A DNA stretch of 64,000 bases from Arthrobacter sp. EM1 (GCF_029964055.1 NZ_CP124836.1:1550001-1614000); one strand, 5' to 3'. Shown: positions 7,895-17,190, counted from the first letter of the stretch. Notes: a model not told the origin generated them from the letters alone. Translations and numbers: made by a program.

Positions 7895-9231
7895 GGTGGG
7901 GTTTAGATGCCGCCTCGGCGCAGGAGGGTGCCGTGGGGGGTGTGGTTGTTGATGGGGTGGCCGCGGAGGTAGGTTTTGCGGACGACGCCGGAGAGTGCTT
8001 TGCCGTCGTAGGGGGTGATGGGGTTTTTGTGCTGGAGTTTGGTGACGTCTACGACGTAGGCCTCGTCGGGGGCGAAGATGGCGAAGTCCGCGTCGTAGCC
8101 GAGGGCGATGTGGCCTTTGGTGGTGAGGCGGGCGAGTTCGGCGGGTTTGGCGGCCATCCAGGAGATGACTTGTTCCAGGGCGATGCCGCGGTGGCGGGCT
8201 TCGGTCCAGATCAGGGACAGTCCGAGCTGCAGGGAGGAGACCCCGCCCCAGGCGACGGCGAAGTCGCCGTTTTCGAGGTCTTTCAGGTCCAGGGTCGAGG
8301 GTGAGTGGTCTGAGACGATGCAGTCGATGGTGCCTTCCTGGAGGCCTTTCCAGAGCAGTTCCCGGTTCGCGGCTTCCCGGATCGGCGGGCAGCATTTGTA
8401 TGCGGTGGCGCCGTCGGGGATTTCCTCGGCCATCAGTGTCAAATAGTGCGGGCAGGTCTCCACGGTCAGGTGCACGCCGTCGCGTTTGGCCGAGGCGATC
8501 ATCGGCAGCGCGTCCGAGGAGGACAGGTGCAGGATGTGGGCCCTGGCTCCGGTCCAGCGGGCGCGTTCGATGACTTCGGCGATGGCTTTGTTCTCGGCCC
8601 CGCGCGGGCGGGAGGAGAGGAAGTTCGCGTAGTGGTCCCCGCCCGGGTGCGGTGCGCGGTCGATCGCGTGGGAGTCTTCGGCGTGGACGATCATGAGTGA
8701 GTCGAAGGATTTCAGCTCGGCCATGTCCGTTTCCATTTCATCGGCCTCCAGGTGCGGGAATTCATCGACCCCGGAGTGGAGCAGGAAACACTTGAACCCG
8801 AAGACGCCCTCGTCGTGGAGGCCCCGGAGGTCTTTCAGGTTCCCCGGGACGGCCCCGCCCCAGAACCCGACGTCGACAAACGCCTGGTCCGCGGCGACTT
8901 CACGTTTGAGTTTCAACCCTTCGACAGTGGTGGTCGGCGGAATGGAGTTCAGTGGCATGTCGATGATCGTCGTGACGCCCCCGGCCGCGGCGGCCCGGGT
9001 CGCGGACGCGAACCCTTCCCACTCCGTGCGGCCCGGTTCGTTGACGTGGACATGGGTATCGACCAGGCCCGGGATCATCGTCTCGTCATCGGCGAGGTCT
9101 ATGACCTGCGCCCCGGCCAGGGCATTACCCAACGGCTCGATCGCCACGATCCGGCCGTCCCGGATCCCGACCTCCCGCGCCGCGATCCCCGCCGTCGTCA
9201 ACACACGCCGACCACGAACAACCAAGTCATA
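7895..9231 (-). repeat. Long inverted repeat, arm 1 (allB copy 1)
   Basis: This 1,337-bp segment is the reverse complement of 31026-32362 with only four mismatches found by eye. Identity stops abruptly at both ends: at codon 9 of allB on one side and nine bases after the stop codon (AAACCCCACC) on the other. No insertion sequence or target duplication borders it. The clean ends suggest a recent duplication or ongoing gene conversion. Confidence 0.95.
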
Positions 9232-9255
9232 TTCCGGTCTGGTCGTTTCACTCAT
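7903..9255 (-). CDS. allB: Allantoinase, copy 1
   Basis: 450 residues. Hydrolyses S-allantoin to allantoate. The cyclic amidohydrolase signature is complete: [17 protein letters not shown] (first metal pair), the lysine in [13 protein letters not shown] expected to be carboxylated, then [17 protein letters not shown], and [11 protein letters not shown] with the last metal ligand. ATG at 9255 is preceded by AGAGGA. It is the third gene of a minus-strand operon after the NCS1 permease and the racemase-like gene. From codon 9 onward it is nearly identical at DNA level to the second allB at 31011-32354; only the first eight codons differ, and two amino-acid differences follow (Asp/Gly near residue 33, Ile/Val near residue 106). 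Confidence 0.95.
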   Translation of the reverse strand: MSETTRPEYDLVVRGRRVLTTAGIAAREVGIRDGRIVAIEPLGNALAGAQVIDLADDETMIPGLVDTHVHVNEPGRTEWEGFASATRAAAAGGVTTIIDMPLNSIPPTTTVEGLKLKREVAADQAFVDVGFWGGAVPGNLKDLRGLHDEGVFGFKCFLLHSGVDEFPHLEADEMETDMAELKSFDSLMIVHAEDSHAIDRAPHPGGDHYANFLSSRPRGAENKAIAEVIERARWTGARAHILHLSSSDALPMIASAKRDGVHLTVETCPHYLTLMAEEIPDGATAYKCCPPIREAANRELLWKGLQEGTIDCIVSDHSPSTLDLKDLENGDFAVAWGGVSSLQLGLSLIWTEARHRGIALEQVISWMAAKPAELARLTTKGHIALGYDADFAIFAPDEAYVVDVTKLQHKNPITPYDGKALSGVVRKTYLRGHPINNHTPHGTLLRRGGI

Positions 9256-9315
9256 TGATTTTGTTCCTCTGGTGATTGGGCTAACAGGTCTACGCACGTC
9301 CCGGAACTGCTCCCG

Positions 9316-10080
9316 CTAGCGGGCGTGGACGTCAGAAGTTGTGCCATCGGCGTTCTGGTTAATGGAAAACGGCCATCCGGTGACAACCTTGGGTCGGGGC
9401 GTGGCAAAGGTTCGGACCTTCGACGTACTCAGCCCAAGGCGCACCAGTGACTCGGCGATCGTTACTGCGGCTGCGACGCCGTCGACGACGGGCACGCCAA
9501 GGGATGCGCGGATTTGATCGTCGAGCCCGGACATGCCGCCGCAGCCGAGGACGATAACTTCCGCTTTGTCCTCTTCCACGGCCCGTCGCGCCTGGTCCAG
9601 AATGGCCTCCACGGCACGGTCCGGGAATTCCTCGAGTTCAAGGACGCCCAGGCCGCTTGCCCGCACGGAGGCGCATCGGGCATCGAGTCCGGCGAGTTTC
9701 AACCGGTCCTCAATGAGCGGAACCGTCCGGTCGAGGGTGGTGACGACTGAATATTTGTGGCCCAGGAACATCGCGGTGCTGGCGGCTGCCTCGGTGATGT
9801 CGATGACTGGCACGTCGAGCAGTTCCTGGAGCCCCTCCCGGCCGTGTTCGCCGTAGCCGGCCTGGATAACGGCGTCGAACGGTTCGGGATATGCAAGGAC
9901 AACATCCATCACGGCAATGGCGGCCAGATAGCTTTCGAAGTTTCCCTCGCAGGAGTCCGCGCCAAAGCGCGGGGTGAGACCGATAATCTCGGTCCCGGCA
10001 GTGGCGGCCGTGCGGGCCTGTGCGGCGATCGATTCCGTCATGGAAGCGGTGGTGTTGACGTTTGCGACGAGGATTCGCAT
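9316..10080 (-). CDS. Asp/Glu/hydantoin racemase-fold protein, one catalytic Cys missing
   Basis: 254 residues of the Asp/Glu/hydantoin racemase superfamily (ILVANVNTTASMTESIAAQA, ELLDVPVIDITEAA, VIVLGCGGMSG). In this position one expects allantoin racemase. Racemases of the family use two cysteines; the second is present (Cys180 in VLGCGGM), but the first, normally in an A-C-F-G-D-P-G motif, is replaced by Gly75 in AGYGEHGREG. One-Cys members include arylmalonate decarboxylase-like and maleate isomerase-like enzymes, so a lyase or isomerase on a ureide is possible instead of two-base racemisation. ATG at 10080 has GAAAGG four bases upstream. It sits between the NCS1 permease and allB. Confidence 0.85.
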   Translation of the reverse strand: MRILVANVNTTASMTESIAAQARTAATAGTEIIGLTPRFGADSCEGNFESYLAAIAVMDVVLAYPEPFDAVIQAGYGEHGREGLQELLDVPVIDITEAAASTAMFLGHKYSVVTTLDRTVPLIEDRLKLAGLDARCASVRASGLGVLELEEFPDRAVEAILDQARRAVEEDKAEVIVLGCGGMSGLDDQIRASLGVPVVDGVAAAVTIAESLVRLGLSTSKVRTFATPRPKVVTGWPFSINQNADGTTSDVHAR

Positions 10081-10156
10081 GATGCCTTTCGGGTCGTCTG
10101 GATGGGAAGCGGCCGGTCCGCTGGGCAAGAGCGGACCGGCCGGGATGCCGGGCGGT

Positions 10157-11701
10157 TCAGTGGAGGCTGGGTACGGCGATCGGCTCGCCGGAGACGTCAT
10201 GGAATTCCCGATTGCGGTCGGCGACGATGAAGTACGCCAGGGCTCCGATTCCGGCGCCGATGAACCAGGAGAACGCCGCGACCGGCTGCAAAGCCGGAAT
10301 GAAGGCGATCAGGAGCGAAATGATCGCCGCCGGAATGAACGCTCCGACCGCCCTCATGTTGACGCCCTTGCTGTAGAAGTAGGAACCCTTATCGACTTCG
10401 GTGTACAGCTCCGGGACATTGATGCGGGTTTTGCGGATCAGCCAGTAGTCGGCCATGATGACGCCGAACAGCGGGCCGAGGAGCGCGCCGAGGCCGCCCA
10501 GGAAGTAGACGATGACTGCCGGATTGTTGTAGAGGTTCCAGGGTAGGATCACCAGTCCGATGATTGCGCTGACCAGGCTGGCTTTGCGGAAGTCCAGCCG
10601 TTTAGGCATGAGGTTGGTCAGGGCGTAGATCGGCGCAACGAAGTTGGCCATCAGGTTCACAGCAATGGTCAGAATGAGCAAAGCCAGTGCCGCTGCCACC
10701 AGAAGGAAGGTGTTGGGGATCGACTGGACAATGTCGGAGGGGCTGCCGATCACTACGCCGTTGATCTTGAACTGGGCTCCCGTGATCACGATGACGATGA
10801 GGCCAAAGAAGAGCATGTTGATCGGGATGCCCCAGAAATTACCCTTGATGATGGATTTGCGGGTGGTGGACGATCGGGTGAAGTCGCAGAAGTTCAGCAC
10901 AAACGTGGCATAGATGGAAACCCAGAGTGCGCCGCCAGCGAAGATCTCCCGCCACATGGCGCCTCCGGTCAGGGCGTCCGGTGTCGAGAGCGCAATGGAG
11001 CCTCCGGCCTGCATAAACATCCAGATGGCCAGTGCGGCCATGGTGATGAGGATAATCGGCCCGGCGAACGCCTCGTACTTACGGATCATGTCCATCCCGT
11101 ACCGGACGATGATCACCTGCACGATCCACAGTGCGAGGAACGACGCCCAGCCCAGGGTCGAAAGGCCGAGAATGGAGTCCTTGTCGAGGTCCGCCAGGCC
11201 GGGCGCCAGCGCGATCAGGAGGACACGGAGGACCAGCGAAGCCAGGTAAGTCTGGATGCCGAACCAGGCGATTGCAACGCCGCCGCGGATCAGGGCCGGG
11301 ATTTGTGCGCCGTGGATTCCGAAGGCGATGCGGCTCATGACGGGGAACGGGACACCGGTCTTATGGCCCATAAAGCCGGAAAACGTCAGAAGCAGGAACA
11401 GCAGGACGGCACCGACGCCGAGGGCGAGCAGGATTTGCCACGCACCAAGGCCAAGAGCGAAGAGGCCGATCGCAAAACCATAGTTGCCCAGGCTGTGTAC
11501 GTCATTGGCCCAGAGGGTGAAGATGCTGTAGGCGGTCCAGCGGCGGCCCTTCATCATTGTGGGCGCGAGGTCCTGGTTGTAGAGTCGGGCGCTCGTCGGG
11601 GACAAGCCGAGCTCCGCGGCGGAGGGTACGTCATCCAACGCAACGGCGGGACGGTCATGGTTCTCGTCGACGGGCGGAGCCGCGTTCGGCAGTTGTGACA
11701 T
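10157..11701 (-). CDS. NCS1 nucleobase:cation symporter, probable allantoin permease
   Basis: 514 residues, twelve predicted transmembrane helices, nucleobase:cation symporter-1 family. Family landmarks are RRWTAYSIFTLWANDVHSLG before helix 1 (the WxxxDxxxxG-like substrate region), GVPFPVMSRIAFGIHGAQIP, and AWFGIQTYLASL. NCS1 members of this type (PucI-like) carry allantoin or hydantoins; the operon with a racemase-fold gene and allB supports allantoin. ATG at 11701 has GAGAGG seven bases upstream; the frame extends seven codons further without family support. The tandem operator at 11976-12011 lies upstream on the same promoter region. Confidence 0.9.
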   Translation of the reverse strand: MSQLPNAAPPVDENHDRPAVALDDVPSAAELGLSPTSARLYNQDLAPTMMKGRRWTAYSIFTLWANDVHSLGNYGFAIGLFALGLGAWQILLALGVGAVLLFLLLTFSGFMGHKTGVPFPVMSRIAFGIHGAQIPALIRGGVAIAWFGIQTYLASLVLRVLLIALAPGLADLDKDSILGLSTLGWASFLALWIVQVIIVRYGMDMIRKYEAFAGPIILITMAALAIWMFMQAGGSIALSTPDALTGGAMWREIFAGGALWVSIYATFVLNFCDFTRSSTTRKSIIKGNFWGIPINMLFFGLIVIVITGAQFKINGVVIGSPSDIVQSIPNTFLLVAAALALLILTIAVNLMANFVAPIYALTNLMPKRLDFRKASLVSAIIGLVILPWNLYNNPAVIVYFLGGLGALLGPLFGVIMADYWLIRKTRINVPELYTEVDKGSYFYSKGVNMRAVGAFIPAAIISLLIAFIPALQPVAAFSWFIGAGIGALAYFIVADRNREFHDVSGEPIAVPSLH

Positions 11702-11975
11702 GGAATTGCCTCTCGGAAACAAGAAATGTGTTCTATCGAAGGGTCGGCGTAACTGCCGACAGGCTGGAGGGGCGGCTTATGGCCGTGTACTGCAGTCCTG
11801 AGATTCAGGAACGGAAAGCCGGGGGACCAGCGGGTCCAGACGGCGCCGCGGCATAGCTGGATTGTCGACGGGGTACGTCCCGGGGATAAGCAGGGGCTGC
11901 CGCATAAAGACGACCAATCGTTTGTTGCTGTCCTCCTCGTTGAGGAACAAATTAAAAGTAACCCAGATCACGTCC

Positions 11976-12011
11976 TTCCACAAGGGAAGAGAAAACTTTC
12001 ATATGGTGGAA
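11976..12011. promoter_or_regulatory. Tandem IclR-type operator upstream of the permease-racemase-allB operon
   Basis: Two 15-base matches 21 bp apart: TTCCACAAGGGAAGA at 11976 and TTTCATATGGTGGAA at 11997. The second is a near match to the island consensus TTYCAYANNGYGGAA. It lies about 275 bp before the NCS1 permease start in a 615-bp divergent spacer (11702-12316) with no gene; it probably controls the minus-strand operon. Confidence 0.65.
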
Positions 12012-12223
12012 CCAAGGTGACCGGGGTGGCGGGGCTGCCGCGGCAGTGGGTGATGCCGCACGGCGCACGGTGCGCCGCCGTCGGATGCCTGGCGCCTTTT
12101 GTGGCCGCCGGCGCCTCGGGCTGCGCGCCGGTATGGTCGGGTCAGCGGCACGGAAGCGATCGGCGTCCCGTGCAGTGGTGAGGCACTGGAAAAAGTTGAC
12201 ACGCAAAATCGCGTACGCTTCAC

Positions 12224-12259
12224 TGATGGATATTGGAATAAGACTTCCATGATGTGAAA
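12224..12259. promoter_or_regulatory. Tandem IclR-type operator upstream of uraD
   Basis: TTCCATGATGTGAAA at 12245-12259 is a strong site (its reverse complement TTTCACATCATGGAA fits the consensus). A weaker partner at 12224-12238 keeps the TTGGAA half-site at exactly 21 bp. A TTGACA box at 12197 lies just upstream. The position, 57 bp before uraD, suits repression of uraD-uraH. Confidence 0.65.
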
Positions 12260-12316
12260 TAGACTGGTGTTGTCCCACCGCATCGCGGACAGCGGCCCAA
12301 AGCAGAAGGACTAATT

Positions 12317-12814
12317 ATGTTGCTCAAGGATTTCAACGGGGCCAGCCGCCCGGAAATTATCTCCGCGCTGCGTCCCTGCCTTGATATTCAAAGGTGGGTC
12401 GAGCAGATTGCCGACGAGCGGCCCTTCGCCTCAGTCGAGGACCTGTTGAACTTCGCCCGCAGTGCCGCCTTTCCCTTCGCTGCGGCTGAAGTGGAATCGG
12501 CATTGTCCCACCATCCCCGGATCGGCGAGGTCGCTGCGGGGGAGAGCTCTGAAGCCAAACTCTCGCGCGGTGAGCAGGATGCCCTTGGCGAGTCTTCGGA
12601 TGCTGTCATTGCGGCGCTGGCCGAGGGGAACCGGAGCTACGAAGAGAAGTTCGGGCGGGTATTTCTGATCCGCGCCGCCGGCCGCAGTAAAGAGGAAATC
12701 CTGGAGGCGCTTCAGGTGCGGATTTCCCACACCGCCAACGAGGAAGAGCCTATAGTGCAGCAGCAGCTGCGCGAGATTTCCATCCATCGACTCAGAGGAA
12801 TGATGAGCCAGTGA
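12317..12814 (+). CDS. uraD: 2-oxo-4-hydroxy-4-carboxy-5-ureidoimidazoline (OHCU) decarboxylase
   Basis: 165 residues, the usual length for this single-domain enzyme. It stereospecifically decarboxylates OHCU to S-allantoin, the third step from urate. The catalytic histidine is in the signature LSHHPRIGE; the C-terminal block RRG/NRSYEEKFGRVFLIRAAGRS is also typical (the family reads Y-x-x-K-F-G-x-x-F-I). AGAAGGA stands before the ATG. The stop codon overlaps the GTG start of uraH (GTGA), indicating translational coupling. Confidence 0.95.
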   Translation: MLLKDFNGASRPEIISALRPCLDIQRWVEQIADERPFASVEDLLNFARSAAFPFAAAEVESALSHHPRIGEVAAGESSEAKLSRGEQDALGESSDAVIAALAEGNRSYEEKFGRVFLIRAAGRSKEEILEALQVRISHTANEEEPIVQQQLREISIHRLRGMMSQ

Positions 12815-13152
12815 CGAGTTCCCACATAACAACGCACATTCTGGACACGGCGACGGGCAAACCCGCTGCCGGCGTCCCTGTTAGCCTGCTGGCGCTGGAC
12901 AACGGAGACTGGTCGGAGGTTGCGGCCGGGCATACCGATGGCGATGGGCGCGTCAAGGATCTCGGTCCCGAGGTGCTGGACTCCGGCACCTATCGCCTGC
13001 AGTTCTCGACGGCGGAGTATTTCACCGCCCTGAACACGCCCGCTTTCTTTCCGGAGGTCGTATTGACGTTTACCGTCGACAGGAATGAGGCGCACTATCA
13101 CGTGCCGCTGCTCCTGAGCCCGTTTTCATTCTCCAGCTATCGCGGCAGCTGA
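12811..13152 (+). CDS. uraH: 5-hydroxyisourate hydrolase
   Basis: 113 residues, transthyretin-related protein. It opens the ring of 5-hydroxyisourate, the product of uricase, to OHCU. The family marks are intact: N-terminal HITTHILDTATGKPAAGV with the catalytic His, a central GRVKDL segment, HYHVPLLLSPFSFSSY and the diagnostic C-terminal YRGS. The start is GTG at 12811 overlapping the uraD stop. A strong hairpin follows the gene, so uraD-uraH form a two-gene transcript. Confidence 0.96.
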   Translation: MTSSHITTHILDTATGKPAAGVPVSLLALDNGDWSEVAAGHTDGDGRVKDLGPEVLDSGTYRLQFSTAEYFTALNTPAFFPEVVLTFTVDRNEAHYHVPLLLSPFSFSSYRGS

Positions 13153-13157
13153 ACCCC

Positions 13158-13190
13158 AGGCGCCGTCCGGCTTCAGCCCGGACGGCGCCT
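13158..13190 (+). terminator. Terminator hairpin after uraH
   Basis: A 13-bp perfect stem (AGGCGCCGTCCGG at 13158-13170 with its complement at 13178-13190) and a 7-base loop, starting six bases after the uraH stop. Only a short T-run (TTTCC) follows. Confidence 0.75.
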
Positions 13191-13282
13191 TTCCGCAGTC
13201 ACAATCCACGGACAGGCCCCTGAGGTGTGCAGCTGGTCGTTGGCGGCCGTTCCTGCTTGACTGCCCCTACCGGGGTCGGTAA

Positions 13283-13318
13283 TCTCGAATAGCAAGAATG
13301 TTTTCTCACAATATGAAA
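13283..13318. promoter_or_regulatory. Tandem IclR-type operator upstream of aceE
   Basis: TCTCACAATATGAAA at 13304-13318 (reverse complement TTTCATATTGTGAGA) fits one half of the consensus well; a weaker match TCTCGAATAGCAAGA lies exactly 21 bp upstream at 13283. Located about 40 bp before the aceE start. It ties a central-metabolism gene to the urate regulon. Confidence 0.5.
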
Positions 13319-13358
13319 ATAACTAGCCCAGACATTCAAAGATGAAGAGAGGTTGGAC

Positions 13359-16112
13359 GTGGCTGCAGGAGAAGAGACCTCCCATATCCTTAGCGGGTTG
13401 ACTAACCAGCTGCCTGATCGTGATCCGGAAGAGACCGCCGAGTGGCTGGAGTCCCTGGATGACTTGATTCAGGAACAGGGTACCGAGCGTGCCCAGTACA
13501 TAATGCGTAGTTTGCTTCAGCGGGCCGGCGCGCAAAGCGTGGGTGTTCCGATGGTGACGACCACGGATTATGTGAACACGATCCCGGTCGATCAGGAGCC
13601 GGCGTTCCCGGGGCATGAGGAGATCGAGCGGAAGTATCGGGCGTGGTTGCGGTGGAATGCGGCGATTATGGTGCATCGGGCGCAGCGGTCTGATATTGGT
13701 GTTGGCGGGCATATTTCCACCTATGCCGGTGCCGCGACGCTGTATGAGGTTGGTTTTAATCATTTCTTCCGCGGTAAGGATCATCCCGGCGGCGGTGACC
13801 AGGTGTTTTTCCAGGGTCATGCGTCTCCGGGGATGTATGCCCGGGCGTTTATGGAAGGCCGGTTGTCCGAGGAGGACCTGGACGGTTTCCGGCAGGAGAA
13901 GTCCAAGGAGGGCCATGCGCTTTCCTCGTACCCGCATCCTCGGTTGATGCCGGAGTTCTGGGAATTCCCGACGGTTTCGATGGGTATCGGGCCGATGAAC
14001 GCGATTTATCAGGCGCAGTCCAACCGGTATCTGGCCAACCGCGGTATCAAGGACACCTCGGACCAGCAGGTCTGGGCGTTCCTGGGTGATGGGGAAATGG
14101 ACGAGCCGGAGTCCCGGGGCCTGCTCCAGCTCGCCGCGAACGACAAGCTCGATAACCTGAACTTCGTGATCAACTGCAACCTCCAGCGCCTCGACGGGCC
14201 CGTGCGGGGCAACGGCAAGATCATGCAGGAACTGGAGGCATTCTTCCGCGGCGCGGGCTGGAACGTCATCAAGGTCGTTTGGGGCCGGGAGTGGGATGAC
14301 CTCCTGTCCAAGGACGAGGACGGTTCGCTGGTGAAGATCATGAACGAAACCGTTGACGGGGACTACCAGACGTACAAGGCCGAGTCCGGCGCGTTTGTCC
14401 GGGAGCACTTCTTTGGCCAGACTCCGCAGACCAAGGAAATGGTCCAGGACCTCACCGATGACCAGATCTGGAACCTCAAGCGCGGCGGCCACGACTACAA
14501 CAAGGTCTACGCCGCGTACAAGGCCGCGACCGAATTTAAGGGCAAGCCCACCGTTATCCTGGCCCACACGGTCAAGGGTTACGGCCTGGGTACCCACTTC
14601 GAGGGCCGTAACGCCACGCACCAGATGAAGAAACTCACCCTCGCGGACCTGAAGGCTTTCCGGGACCACCTGCGCATCCCCATCACCGATGAACAGCTCG
14701 AAGGGGATCTCTACCGGCCCCCGTACTACCACCCCGGCATGGACTCCCCGGAGATCAAGTACCTGATGGAACGCCGGGCCGCGCTCGGCGGCTTCGTCCC
14801 CGAACGCCGCTCCAAGCACACCGAGGTCACCCTCCCGGAGGAGAAAGTCTACGAAGTCGCCAACCGCGGCTCCGGCAAGCAGCTGGCAGCCACCACCATG
14901 GCCTTCGTCCGGCTGCTCAAGGACCTGATGCGGGACAAGGAGTTCGGCAAGCGGATCGTTCCGATCATCCCGGACGAGGCCCGGACCTTCGGCATGGACG
15001 CGTTCTTCCCCACCGCGAAGATCTACAACCCGAACGGGCAGAACTACCTCTCCGTGGACCGCGAGCTCGTCCTGGCCTACAAGGAGTCCATCTCCGGGCA
15101 GATCGTGCACGCCGGCATCAACGAGGCCGGCTCCGTCGCGGCGTTCACCGCCGCGGGGACCTCCTACGCCACCCACGGGGAACCGCTGATCCCGATCTAC
15201 GTCTTCTACTCGATGTTCGGCTTCCAGCGCACCGGGGATTCCTTCTGGGCCGCCGCGGACCAGATGACCCGCGGGTTCATCATCGGCGCCACCGCCGGCC
15301 GGACGACCCTGACCGGTGAAGGCCTGCAGCACGCCGATGGCCATTCCCCGGTCCTGGCCGCGACCAACCCGGCCGTGATGACCTACGATCCGGCCTACGG
15401 GTACGAGATCGGCGTGATCATGCGCGATGGCCTGAACCGGATGTACGGTCCGGGCCCGGCGGACAACGACCCGTCACGGAACGTGATGTACTACATCACC
15501 GTTTACAACGAGCCGATCTCCCAACCGGCAGCACCGGCGGAACTCGACGTCGAGGGCATCATCAAGGGCATCTACCTGCTCGCGCCGGCCAAGATCGATG
15601 GCCCGCGCACGCAAATCCTCGCCTCCGGCGTGTCCGTCCCGTGGGCCCTCGAAGCCCAGAAAGTCCTCGCCGAAGACTGGGGAGTCTCCGCCGACGTCTG
15701 GTCCGTGACGTCCTGGACCGAACTGCGCCGGGACGCGATGGCCGCCGAGGAAGAAGCATTCCTGAACCCCGGCCAGCCCGCACGCGTCCCGTTCGTCACC
15801 GAACAACTCGCCGGCGCTACCGGACCGATCGTCGCCGTGACCGATTACATGAAAGCCGTGCCCGACCAGATCCGCCAGTTCATCCCGAACGAGTTCGCCT
15901 CCCTCGGCGCGGACGGCTTCGGCTTCTCCGACACCCGCGCCGCAGCACGACGCTTCTTCAAGAACGACATCCACTCAGTGGTCGTCCGTTCCCTGCAGAT
16001 GCTCGCCCGCCGCGGCGAAGTAGACACCCAAGCACCCGCCCAGGCAATCGAAAAATACCGCCTGCTGGATGTCACGGCCGGGACTACGGGAGGGGCAGGC
16101 GGGGATTCCTGA
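13359..16112 (+). CDS. aceE: Pyruvate dehydrogenase E1 component (homodimeric type)
   Basis: 917 residues, normal for the AceE type. Uses thiamine diphosphate to decarboxylate pyruvate and acetylate the lipoyl group of E2; the ThDP motif [10 protein letters not shown]...NFVINCN is clear, as are [20 protein letters not shown] and [19 protein letters not shown] at 13359 is chosen over the in-frame TTG at 13353 because GAGAGG ends immediately before the TTG and sits six bases before the GTG. No aceF or lpd is adjacent, so it must borrow E2/E3 from elsewhere. Its place between uraH and uricase suggests a dedicated copy that regenerates acetyl-CoA for malate synthase during growth on glyoxylate. 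Confidence 0.95.
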   Translation: MAAGEETSHILSGLTNQLPDRDPEETAEWLESLDDLIQEQGTERAQYIMRSLLQRAGAQSVGVPMVTTTDYVNTIPVDQEPAFPGHEEIERKYRAWLRWNAAIMVHRAQRSDIGVGGHISTYAGAATLYEVGFNHFFRGKDHPGGGDQVFFQGHASPGMYARAFMEGRLSEEDLDGFRQEKSKEGHALSSYPHPRLMPEFWEFPTVSMGIGPMNAIYQAQSNRYLANRGIKDTSDQQVWAFLGDGEMDEPESRGLLQLAANDKLDNLNFVINCNLQRLDGPVRGNGKIMQELEAFFRGAGWNVIKVVWGREWDDLLSKDEDGSLVKIMNETVDGDYQTYKAESGAFVREHFFGQTPQTKEMVQDLTDDQIWNLKRGGHDYNKVYAAYKAATEFKGKPTVILAHTVKGYGLGTHFEGRNATHQMKKLTLADLKAFRDHLRIPITDEQLEGDLYRPPYYHPGMDSPEIKYLMERRAALGGFVPERRSKHTEVTLPEEKVYEVANRGSGKQLAATTMAFVRLLKDLMRDKEFGKRIVPIIPDEARTFGMDAFFPTAKIYNPNGQNYLSVDRELVLAYKESISGQIVHAGINEAGSVAAFTAAGTSYATHGEPLIPIYVFYSMFGFQRTGDSFWAAADQMTRGFIIGATAGRTTLTGEGLQHADGHSPVLAATNPAVMTYDPAYGYEIGVIMRDGLNRMYGPGPADNDPSRNVMYYITVYNEPISQPAAPAELDVEGIIKGIYLLAPAKIDGPRTQILASGVSVPWALEAQKVLAEDWGVSADVWSVTSWTELRRDAMAAEEEAFLNPGQPARVPFVTEQLAGATGPIVAVTDYMKAVPDQIRQFIPNEFASLGADGFGFSDTRAAARRFFKNDIHSVVVRSLQMLARRGEVDTQAPAQAIEKYRLLDVTAGTTGGAGGDS

Positions 16113-16947
16113 CGGTCCGCCACCGCGCGTTCCTTCGCCGGGGCCGCGTATATCGCCGAGTCGACAGCGCGCCCGTTCGTGGACATTACCTCCACGGCCG
16201 GGCGCACGGGACTGCGGGACGCGCCTGCTGGTCTGTGACCCGTCGCGAAGCTGGAAACCGCGGTCCGGGACGGACTTGCACCAGCTTCCTTGAAAGCCCG
16301 GCGATGGCTTGGACGCATTGGTTTTAAACAACGTTGCCGCACACCACGGCAATAGCCAGTTCATCGGTGTCGCTTGTGCTCGGAGATGCCCGCCAGGATC
16401 CGTCGACGCGGGCAGTTAAAGAAGCGTCCGGATGGGCCGCTTATTGTGGCGGAGGATGCGCCGCGGCGGAGGATGCGCCGCGGCGGGGGCCGGGCCGTCG
16501 GCGCGGGGTACTGGCAAGAGGCATTGACCCATCTTCGACACGCCGCGAAGCCGCGGGATTGTGGCGCTTGACGTGGATCCGGTACCTGATTCCAGCCCTG
16601 GGGTTTATGTGGGGTTGCCGTGGGCCGCGGGTTTCAACCCAGGCCTGACGTGTACCATCCGGCTGATGCGCGATCGCCGTCGCGCTTTAATGAGCAGCCC
16701 AACAACCGGCGCTCCGGCGGACTTCGTAACTCGGCAGGGGAGTCCCTTCACCTGCCGGCGAGCAGCGAGTTGTGCAGCCACCGTGAGAACGGGCCCCGAA
16801 CGTTCACCGTCTCTGCCCGCGGAGCGAAGTCAGGATCCGTACCGCCGCCGGCAGGAAAATAGAAATCAGGAGCTGGCGCTGCTGACCCTGCTGAAGATTC
16901 CGACTGTGCGGGCACGTGCCCCTCATCATGCGACATGATGACCTCAT
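16113..16947. other. Long intergenic stretch after aceE
   Basis: No convincing gene on either strand in over 800 bases. Open frames exist but overlap one another and have arginine/serine/proline-heavy composition typical of non-coding high-GC DNA. The only structure seen is the 17-bp tandem repeat at 16448-16486. It may be the decayed site of former genes, but nothing recognisable remains. Confidence 0.5.
16448..16486. repeat. 17-bp tandem direct repeat
   Basis: GGCGGAGGATGCGCCGC occurs twice in a row (16448-16464 and 16465-16481) followed by a partial third unit GGCGG. It is in non-coding DNA; no function is apparent. Confidence 0.85.
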
Positions 16948-16983
16948 TTCCATATAATGAAATAACTTTTTTACTGTATGAAA
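16948..16983. promoter_or_regulatory. IclR-type tandem operator overlapping a TATAAT promoter box
   Basis: The site TTCCATATAATGAAA (16948-16962) is part of the 18-base near-palindrome ATTTCCATATAATGAAAT and contains a perfect TATAAT at 16953-16958. A partner TTTTACTGTATGAAA follows 21 bp downstream at 16969. A protein bound here would block the promoter directly. The -35 region is poor. No coding gene starts nearby; transcription would run toward the terminator at 17154. Confidence 0.6.
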
Positions 16984-17190
16984 AAGCATACGGACGTGGG
17001 ATCTGTCGGTCAAGGGGTCCGGCGGGTGCGCGGAACCGGCGCGGTGCGGAAAAGTTTCTTGTAGATCGTGATGTACAACACGGTCAATGTCCCTTAGTGT
17101 TGAAGTACTTCGTGGCGGACGTCACGTAACCTGGGAGCAGCAGGCAGGGTTGTAATGAGCTGACATCGTAGCGATGTCGGCTCATTTTTT
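16965..17190 (+). ncRNA. Candidate small RNA or attenuated leader upstream of uricase
   Basis: About 225 bases between the TATAAT box at 16953 and the intrinsic terminator ending near 17190 hold no credible protein. Several short complementary segments are visible, for example CAACAC at 17076 with GTGTTG at 17097. The unit could be a free small RNA controlled by the urate regulator, or a 5' leader whose terminator limits read-through into uricase (start 17287). I could not match it to a known riboswitch class. Confidence 0.4.
17154..17190 (+). terminator. Intrinsic terminator 97 bp before uricase
   Basis: A 15-bp stem (AATGAGCTGACATCG at 17154-17168 with CGATGTCGGCTCATT at 17172-17186, one G-U type mismatch), a three-base loop and a run of six T. 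The most canonical terminator in the window, yet not downstream of a recognisable gene. Confidence 0.85.

Noticed and set aside
7814..8395. N-terminal extension of the molybdopterin oxidoreductase into allB
   Set aside because: The 194 extra codons are antisense to allB and Arg/Pro-rich; the family sequence begins at the ATG at 7813 with a good ribosome-binding site.
13323..15344. 673-codon open frame on the minus strand across aceE
   Set aside because: It mirrors a strongly conserved aceE in the opposite strand, has biased Val/Gly/Arg/His composition and matches no family; a high-GC shadow.
16446..16486. Short direct repeats as a possible CRISPR array
   Set aside because: Units are 17 bp, directly adjacent without spacers, and only two and a half copies; a simple tandem duplication.
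16561..16938. 125-codon plus-strand frame between aceE and uricase
   Set aside because: No family resemblance, Ser/Arg/Pro-heavy, and no ribosome-binding site; treated as non-coding.
17041..17190. Known riboswitch class (purine, guanidine or similar) before uricase
   Set aside because: I could not align the leader with conserved cores of riboswitch families known to me, so only a generic ncRNA/leader candidate is reported.
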